From Cudoniella acicularis (taxonomy: Eukaryota; Ascomycota; Leotiomycetes; Helotiales; Helotiaceae), in assembly GCA_013054445.1 (NCBI GenBank), contig JAAMPI010001365.1, forward strand, positions 1-15,398: a stretch of 15,398 nt of DNA. The letters are read 5' to 3'. A model generated the notes under the pieces. It searched no databases, was not told the origin of the DNA, and saw only the letters and a program-made list of their open reading frames with translations. Positions 9,469 to 15,398 of the stretch are shown piece by piece (the stretch's first letter is position 1; each line of letters starts with the position of its first letter). The translations under genes and the position numbers were made by a program.

Positions 9469-9525
9469 CGGTTGAGTTTCGCGAAACGGTTGAAGGGGAT
9501 CCCCAAGCATTATAAAATAGTGCTT
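9469..9525. repeat. Cluster of three palindromes with a direct repeat
   Basis: Within 57 bp there are: a direct repeat CGGTTGA (9469-9475 and 9487-9493) flanking a perfect 12-bp palindrome GTTTCGCGAAAC (9476-9487, sharing its last base with the second copy); a perfect 10-bp palindrome GGGGATCCCC (9495-9504); and, directly adjoining, a hairpin AAGCATTAT / ATAGTGCTT (9505-9513 and 9517-9525) with a 3-nt loop and one T-G wobble. The first two are GC-rich islands inside AT-rich DNA. It could be a binding site for dimeric regulators, a mobile-element core or a structured RNA. The sequence does not decide between these. Confidence 0.7.
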
Positions 9526-9980
9526 AGAATGCAAACATTATTTTAAAACTCCATAGAAACAACACAATCTGGTCATTCAATGCTATTCTCGTCGCATTAG
9601 GAAATATTTTGCCGTCCTATGTCCAAGGAGCAAGCTCTATTAGTCGTGATTGCATAACCCATAGTTATAGAATGACGGTTCAATCAATAGCTAGCATCAG
9701 CCTGATAACGTTGATAAAACTTCCATCTGTGCTACTTTATATATAATCATCATACAAAAAGGTTCGGCCTAGAAATAGTGCTGCTAATTAGTTTCGATTT
9801 CCTCAAGAGCTGGGAAGAAAATGCCCATATTATTTAAACCCAGGCTGGGTGGTCACGGTAGAATAGTGATTCGCAGAATTTTGTAGTAAGTGCTATATTT
9901 TTAGTTTTACAAGCGTGTTCTCTAACCTTTTTGCTCAACGGAACTAGGTGGTTTTACTCTTGTGATGTTTCACTAACATT

Positions 9981-10419
9981 ACCTAGGCTGGTAGTTGAAC
10001 CGGCAGAGCGGCTATCGGGAAGAACCAGACCGAGCTTCGGGTCAGACTCGGAAGAAGCGTGGAGAGGGAACTCGGATTGTGAGCCAACGGGACACTTCGG
10101 AGCTTACGTGCAAACTAGAATAAGCCTCGCATAAAGGAGGCAGGCAGTCTACCTGATTGATATGGATCTCGGGAGGAAGACGAATGAGTTAGAAGGATCA
10201 CAGCCTTGTGCATAGCCTTGCATTAGCGGCTTTAGATCCCTGCAGAGGCTTCTGCGATGCCGGAATCAGCCCCAGTCAACTCCACTTTTAGCAATTGCAT
10301 CATTCGACGACGGTCAAGCCTTTCTATTTTCTTACCACTTACAATTCACGTTGTGAGAGCAATATAAACTAATCTACGTTGCTTTTCCAACCTGATGCAG
10401 CACATTTCCAATTTCAAAA
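9981..10419 (+). promoter_or_regulatory. Promoter region of the L-2-hydroxyglutarate dehydrogenase gene
   Basis: A GC-richer stretch from about 9990 to 10320 follows the AT-rich block. A TATAAA box at 10363-10368 stands 52 bp before the start codon, and a pyrimidine-rich run (CCTTTCTATTTTCTTACC, about 10318-10336) lies just upstream of it. A 67-codon open frame at 9931-10134 has no family resemblance and is taken as chance. Confidence 0.45.
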
Positions 10420-11775
10420 ATGTTGTCACAGGCAGTGCGGCGCCAATTGGCTGTTAAAACCTCACGGCGAGGCTTTGCAACCAGTGCTGTCAGGGAGGCG
10501 GACTTTACCCATGCTGTATACTTACAATCTTGAAATCATAATAAAGCGAATAGATGCTGATATTGTCATATTTAGGTCATTGGGGGAGGTGCTGTCGGAT
10601 TGGCAATTGCTAGGCAACTGGCTGCCCGAGACAGGACGAGCACACTCCTGATTGAGCGAAATGGTGGGGTGGGAATGGAGACAAGTTCTCGAAATTCAGA
10701 AGTTAGTTCAATTACATTCCTCATCTAAAATAATTCACCTTTTCACTCTTAAAACGAGAAACTGAGCCTTCTTTAGGTCATTCATGCAGGCCTCTACTAT
10801 GGTGCGGACTCACTTAAGACAAGACTCTGCATCCAGGGGCGACAAATGATGTACACCCTCTGCGATAAATACTCCATCCCTTGCAATAACATGGGAAAAT
10901 GGATCGTGGCACAAACCAATCAGCAGTGGGAAGAACTCGTCAAAGTACACAAGTTCACCCAAACTATCGAAGGCGTACCAACACACTTCGTCTCCCTAGA
11001 TAAAGCCGGCAGGGAAGAGCCATTTGTGCAAGCCAAGGCAGGAATCCTAGAGTCACCTACGACCGGAATCATCGACTCACATTCGTACATGCAATTCCTG
11101 CTCGGGGACTTTGAAGATCGAGGTGGAGATGTAGCCTTACATTCTCCCGTGACCTCAATAACTGCATTGGGGGACAATGGAAGTCAAGGTTGGGAAATAA
11201 CCACGAAAGACCATGACACAGGCGAGGAAACTACTTTCACCACCGAAACCATCATCAACTCGGCCGGACTTGGCGCCTGCAATATAAACAATATGATCCT
11301 TCCCCCTGAACGCCACCGTACTCAGTATTATGCGAAAGGAAATTATTTCTCCTACGCCGCCTCGACTCCCAACACAAAGCACCTGATTTACCCTGCGCCA
11401 GAGCCAGGTTTTGGAGGTTTAGGCACGCACTTGACGCTTGATATTGCTGGAAGGATAAGGTTTGGGCCGGATGTGGAGTGGGTAGACTCCCCTGACAATT
11501 TGAAGGTTAACGGTGCGAGGTTGGGAGAGGCGATTGAGCAGATCAAGAAGTTCCTGCCTTCGATCAAGGCGGAGGCTATACAGCCGGATTATGCTGGCAT
11601 AAGACCGAAGTTAGGAAAAAATTCGGCAGTCGTTAGTGGAAAAGGGTTTCTGGACTTTGTTATAACAAAAGAGGAGGGCTTTGAAGGGTTTGTGAATCTG
11701 TTGGGCATCGAAAGCCCAGGACTAACCAGTAGCTTAGCAATTGCAGAGATGGTAGATGGCTTGTTATATAGATGA
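10420..11775 (+). CDS. L2HGDH: FAD-dependent L-2-hydroxyglutarate dehydrogenase, mitochondrial, 406 aa
   Basis: Oxidises L-2-hydroxyglutarate, a by-product of malate dehydrogenase, back to 2-oxoglutarate using FAD; a metabolite-repair enzyme usually tied to the inner mitochondrial membrane. Exons are 10420-10515, 10576-10701 and 10777-11775. The introns (60 and 75 bp) have donors GTATAC and GTTAGT and TTTAG acceptors, and both are phase 0. Residues 1-24 form an Arg-rich presequence without acidic residues ([20 protein letters not shown]). The Rossmann FAD loop [11 protein letters not shown] spans 34-44. The family segment [15 protein letters not shown] straddles the second intron, so the FAD loop is lost if only the long open frame from 10846 is read. 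The C-terminal motif [13 protein letters not shown] lies near 381-393. The length is as expected for the family, with no lesions. The DAO-superfamily fold is certain and the substrate assignment is strong from these motifs. A TATA box lies just upstream. It is convergent with the next gene. Confidence 0.95.
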
Positions 11776-12170
11776 CGAATCTCTAAAATTTCGTTTTAAA
11801 TAATATCATTCTCCTGTTTCCAAGATTTTAAGATGTGAAGAGGTTTCAATCGCTAACAGCTTCTGCCTCAAATAAGTTAGAATAGCAGATCAAAATGCCG
11901 GAAACTGCTTTACTTCTAGAAAGGCACAGCTAGGATTCTAGAGAAAAGTTTGCATTTTACCTGTTCTCTCATCAACCATTCTGGACCATGTCCGGACCGA
12001 CCGGTGCCCTTAATCGCCAAACTCCAGCCTCCCTCAGAATACCTATGTTTAACGTAGACCATGCAAATTCACAAAAGGTTTCGCTATCATTACAAATGAT
12101 ACCTTGGCTCCGTAACGCCACAACCTTGGTATTTTCAAGTATTATTACACGCAAAGGTGATTCCAATTGT
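11776..12170. other. Convergent intergenic region (two 3' ends)
   Basis: 395 bp between the stop codons of two convergent genes, AT-rich, so it holds both 3' untranslated regions. An AATAAT string (about 11799) could serve as a poly(A) signal for the plus-strand gene. Overlapping open frames on both strands (11972-12239) look like chance and run into the terminal exon of the minus-strand gene. Confidence 0.5.
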
Positions 12171-13365
12171 TCACTCCTCCTTGATTTCCGCGGCGGTGGA
12201 AGAGGAAGCACCTGGTACTGGCGGTGGAGCTACCTCTGAGAGAGATGTGGAACGAAGTAAATGCGATGGCGTAGCGGGCTCATGCGTAATTGCAGAATTT
12301 GCATGGAGTTCGCTAACCTGGCGTTCTGTATCAAATTTAGTGGATAGTTCTGTGCTTTTTCAAAGATTAACAAACCAAGTTCTCTGATTCTTTGCCGCAA
12401 CATCTGATTTTCTCGCACCATCATCTGGGTTTCAGCTTGATAAAAAGCGCTCTCATCACGTCCAGCGAGGTTCAACACATCACCGCCCTCGCCACTAATC
12501 GACGTTGACCGTAACCGTGGAGAGGCTGTTCGGCTGGGTGTCCTTGATCTGCGCTGTGCAAGATCGGTTCGTGCCAAATCGAAGGAGCTGCGAGGATGGA
12601 GTATGATGGATGGCGAACGGGGGGTTGATGTGGCCGATTGTGGCATAGGTGCATGCGTATTTGAGAAAGACATGGAGCGTTCTGAGGTAGGGGTAGATTC
12701 GTCTATGACGGGCTGTGCGCCTTGAGGCTGACCACTTGCTGCTTGTAATTGTTGTAGATGTTGCTGCTGGGTACGGATCATCTGAAGCAGCCGGTTCTAC
12801 ACATCATCAGCATACCGACTCCATAGTGATATCAGATATCTACTACGTACAACTTGAGCCTCTTGTTCTTGTTCTAACTCCTGATGTATTTCTCCAAGAC
12901 TTGGGGCGCGATTGTGGTGAGGATCTCCGCTAGAAATTATGGGCGAGCCGGAGATAGATTGTGGACTAGCTGTGCGATATGAGGCGATGTGAGTATCGGT
13001 GACCATCTCTCCTGGAGGAGGTAGACTTGGATCATTGAGCTGTAAGTTCATGAGGACTGTCGAGCGTCTCCGACCAGTGTGTGAGGATTGACGATTGCGG
13101 GGGGCGGAGCTGCTTGACGAGCCTGCTTAACCTATCAGCATATGCTAGTGGGGAGATCAGAATATTGCATACGTCTCGGGCCTTCGTGTTGCAGGCCGGC
13201 ATTCACAGCTGCAGCAGCTTGAAGTGAAGTCGAAGCAGATCGTGGCGAGGGAGAAGGAGACTGGCCTCGCAAGGCTGAAGCCTCTGAGCTTGAGGTACCC
13301 CTTGTCATGGCTGGGGATCCAGGTATTGATCTTGAGGGTGGAAGGGAGTTGAGGTCTGGAGCCAT
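12171..13365 (-). CDS. Conserved fungal Ser/Pro-rich coiled-coil protein, 346 aa
   Basis: Function unknown; I recognise the sequence type as a conserved filamentous-fungal family without a name. Minus-strand exons: 13365-13173, 13122-12851, 12796-12376, 12325-12171. Introns of 50, 54 and 50 bp have donors GTATGC, GTACGT and GTTTGT and acceptors GCAG, GTAG and ACAG. Every junction keeps frame: GPRR-SSSSAPRN, EAQV-NRLLQMIR, RIREL-ERQVSEL. Residues 1-85 are Ser/Pro/Ala-rich and basic, ending GRRRSTVLMNLQLNDP. A conserved-looking core, SGDPHHNRAPSLGEIHQELE, is followed by a Gln-rich coiled coil at about 140-175. Residues 180-260 are disordered with SP and TP sites, likely phosphorylation targets. 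A second coiled coil covers about 270-305 (AFYQAETQMMVRENQMLRQR onward). The tail is acidic (EIKEE). No catalytic motif, signal peptide or membrane segment is visible. A scaffold or regulatory role is only a guess. Confidence 0.87.
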
Positions 13366-13710
13366 TGGAGGAATGTCTATCTTTATGGGCTAGGATATGT
13401 TGGCGCAGGAGAGAGGGAGGTGGTGGAAGGTATTAGGGTCGAGAAGATTCGACGCCAAAATGGGCATGGACAAGGGAGAAGTCGGAAGGACGCGAGAAGG
13501 CGAGCAGACGGGGATAGGAGGGATATAGCAGAGTGGTAGAGAGGGGAGTCAGAGGGTAGGCTGAAGTGAAGATGCTATGACAGAGTATGACTACCTACTG
13601 GAGTAGTTGTGGACTGTTTGCAGGCGTTTGTAGGGTCACCAGCCGCAGCCTTTGAGGAGAGAAGCTTTGGCCAGGTATGACGCTTGTTCAAGGGTCCCGC
13701 AAGCTGTTTC

Positions 13711-13737
13711 GCCTGTCTCGCCTGCCTCGCCTGTTTG
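13711..13737. repeat. Short 9-bp tandem repeat, three copies
   Basis: Units GCCTGTCTC, GCCTGCCTC and GCCTGTTTG follow each other, with a degenerate partial unit (GCTGTTTC) before them. It looks like a small imperfect minisatellite about 350-370 bp upstream of the minus-strand coiled-coil gene. Confidence 0.6.
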
Positions 13738-15122
13738 CATTGGTGGGCGGACCGGATAGTCACGGGGATATGGCCCGTGCGGACACCGGTGGGGAGATTT
13801 CAATCCAAGCCAGGAGATCTTCACTCCGCTTGACGGCGGCTCACGAGAGCAGTCAGCCCACTCAGCGCAAGCCATTCTACTGTACCGCAGAGTCTTCAGA
13901 CCCTTCACAGAGTATTTATGAGCCTTTCCTTGTTTCCCCTTTCCCCTTTCCTAGTGTCTCCTGGTGCGAGGATCAAATGACTGCTGCAAGATATTCGTGG
14001 CGCTGGCCCAATTCCAACTTGGAACAACAGGGCTCATACTTCAAAGACCTTGTGTCGAAACTTGACATTCCTGGCATTTGTTATCCAGTTCTTCGACCTG
14101 TGGATCTCACGAAGAGATGCCTGCCTGCACACTTGCCCTGCCATTTCCCATTCCTCGGAATCAGATTTCTCAAGCAGAATCTTGATGGGCGATTGAGTTT
14201 ATGAACTGGCCATAGGTATTTATTACTACTATGCTCCAAGTGAGGCACAGTACCGTATCTCGGAGATATTATCACCAAGGCAATGATGCATGGCACGTAA
14301 TCTTTGTCGGATCTTTGAAGGGCCAGCTAGAACACGAAGAACCCAAGTGTCTGGACTCTATTTACTAGCTCTTTTCTCGTCAACGACTAAACGACTGAAG
14401 AGATCATGAGGGCTCCTTCCTCTGAGAGATGTACTGTACCATTTATTGACGCCAAGCTACGATCTTTCCAGAAGAGGTAAAGAATCAAAATATCCAAGCG
14501 CGACTTGGATGTCCACAGGGTAAGTCCCAGGAAAATAATCCTAGATTGCATTGGAGGTACTATAGCATCGACGTAACAAATCCAGCCGTTATTTGTTCAA
14601 TAATACGATGGTATTTCATACACTTCCTCATGTTGTTTTTGGTCCATCGCCGCGCAACTCGGTAAAGCTGGTGCAAGACCCGAACCGTCTTTCAGCATCG
14701 TCACACCCTGGCATGTCTAAGCTGGCCCGCTACTAATCCCCGAAGACAGAGTATCCTGTCCTGTCAGCACATCCTTGCACAGTGGAGGCAACAAATAAGG
14801 AACCCCAAATGACCCCAAACGTCAATGTCTTACAAAACTGCCGGGGTTTTCCATCGGGCGTCAAACTCGGTGCGACCAAAGGAGCAGAACCGCAGAAGAA
14901 TTAAACATTTGAATAAACAACGTCCCAAGATCTGCTTCGCAGCGACTTCATGCACAGAGAGTCCAAATCAAAAATCGCACGGACTGCATGGAGGGGCATG
15001 CTTGGGAGCAAGGAAGCGAGCCCCTGACTCCCTGATTCTTATCGGGAATCCTGAAATCATAAGACTCCTGTTGTAGCCCGAAAAGAAGGGATCGTCGCGA
15101 GCAGCAGAGTCATCGAATTTCC

Positions 15123-15137
15123 TTTTTTTTTTTTTTT
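15123..15137. repeat. T15 homopolymer
   Basis: Fifteen T residues in a row within otherwise mixed sequence. No gene context is visible; it could be a simple microsatellite or the tail of a retrotransposed copy, but no such copy is recognisable beside it. Confidence 0.8.
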
Positions 15138-15398
15138 GGGTAGATTTTTGTGTTGACATGAAACATTATTCTGGCGCACCCTCTAGATACCAAAAGGAAT
15201 GGAGCGTTATTTTTAGTTGTTGAGAATCAGGAGCAGCTTCGGATGCAGACAAGAATCGCCCCTGAAAGTCTGAAATACAACATCCGATGGCGTTTTCTCG
15301 ACGCCAATAATCTCATCGTTGTGAATTCGCGTGCAGATTTTGGATCCGCAATGCAGTTTTTCCCGCACTAGTCCAGGCACAGCCGTGGACGGCCTTTA

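Larger units (their letters stand above)
8196..9980. other. AT-rich gene-free region, about 1.8 kb
   Basis: I find no credible coding exon. An open frame at 8255-8488 (77 codons) matches nothing I recognise. From about 8650 the sequence is strongly AT-rich on both strands with scattered stops. This fits a degraded mobile element or simple intergenic DNA, though no transposase motif or terminal inverted repeat could be found. Near 9980 the composition changes abruptly to GC-rich. Local inverted repeats at 9240-9271 and 9469-9525 are listed separately. Confidence 0.5.
13366..15398. other. About 2 kb without a supported gene; promoter of the coiled-coil gene at its left
   Basis: The first few hundred bases upstream of 13365 are purine-rich on the plus strand, so pyrimidine-rich in the sense of the minus-strand gene, as is common around fungal transcription starts. 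The longest open frame, 13677-14204 plus (175 codons), has no recognisable domain and carries a short tripeptide-like repeat. I do not accept it as a gene. From 14300 to 15398 I see no coding exon, tRNA or mobile-element signature. Confidence 0.5.

Noticed and set aside
9931..10134. 67-codon open frame in the GC-rich patch, and a tRNA-like GGTTCAACTA string on the minus strand near 9990-10000
   Set aside because: The protein matches nothing. The T-arm-like string lacks a pairing stem and a cloverleaf, so no tRNA is called.
13677..14204. 175-codon plus-strand open frame
   Set aside because: No domain, no conserved-looking segment, no splice context; it lies in the likely promoter of the minus-strand gene and includes the 9-bp repeat, so chance is the simpler reading.
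14825..15159. Short open frames on both strands (83 and 63 codons)
   Set aside because: Low-complexity ends, including a Lys run read from the T15 tract, and no family resemblance.
1..15398. CRISPR arrays, rRNA, bacterial-style operons, phage or plasmid genes, viral genes
   Set aside because: The window is spliced fungal nuclear DNA; no spaced repeats, ribosomal RNA motifs, or phage or virus proteins were seen on either strand.

Overview
The window looks like nuclear DNA from a filamentous ascomycete (Pezizomycotina, perhaps Leotiomycetes-like; the class is a guess). The genes are broken by many short introns of about 47-75 bp with GTATGT/GTACGT/GTAAGT-type donors, CTRAY branch sites and CAG/TAG acceptors. 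Two proteins carry mitochondrial presequences, and several genes belong to families found only or mainly in filamentous fungi. Nearly every real gene is split, so simple open reading frames give the wrong ends. The exon models below were built by hand from splice signals and reading-frame continuity.

Layout from left to right. (1) Positions 1-1493, minus strand: mitochondrial Hsp70 (SSC1), 5' two-thirds only, running off the left edge. (2) Positions 1494-1956: shared promoter with the divergent neighbour. (3) Positions 1957-4310, plus: a DUF2415 WD40-like protein of 724 residues with four exons. (4) Positions 4689-6345, plus: a gene joining a Sin3-type paired amphipathic helix (PAH) to a fungal DUF7730/F-box-like region. 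Its 3' part has an unresolved reading-frame break. (5) Positions 6346-7784: no recognisable gene, but a hairpin and a C18 tract. (6) Positions 7785-8116 (or 8195), plus: a very small protein that is essentially a lone homeodomain, with an intron inside the recognition helix. (7) About 8200-9980: an AT-rich stretch without genes, containing an unusual cluster of palindromes near 9469-9525. (8) Positions 10420-11775, plus: a complete FAD-dependent L-2-hydroxyglutarate dehydrogenase with a mitochondrial presequence. (9) Positions 12171-13365, minus and convergent with (8): a serine/proline-rich protein with two coiled-coil segments, from a conserved but unstudied fungal family. (10) Positions 13366-15398: no supported gene; a short 9-bp repeat and a T15 tract.

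The genes do not form an obvious cluster or pathway. SSC1 (import and folding in the matrix) and the L-2-hydroxyglutarate dehydrogenase (metabolite repair) both act in mitochondria but are about 9 kb apart with unrelated genes between. The central 4.3-10 kb part is the most unusual: it holds two accessory-looking regulatory-type genes (PAH-DUF7730 and the lone homeodomain) set in gene-poor, AT-rich DNA. I did not find a clearly new multi-gene system. The best leads are the PAH-DUF7730 architecture, the homeodomain lacking Asn51, and the palindrome cluster.
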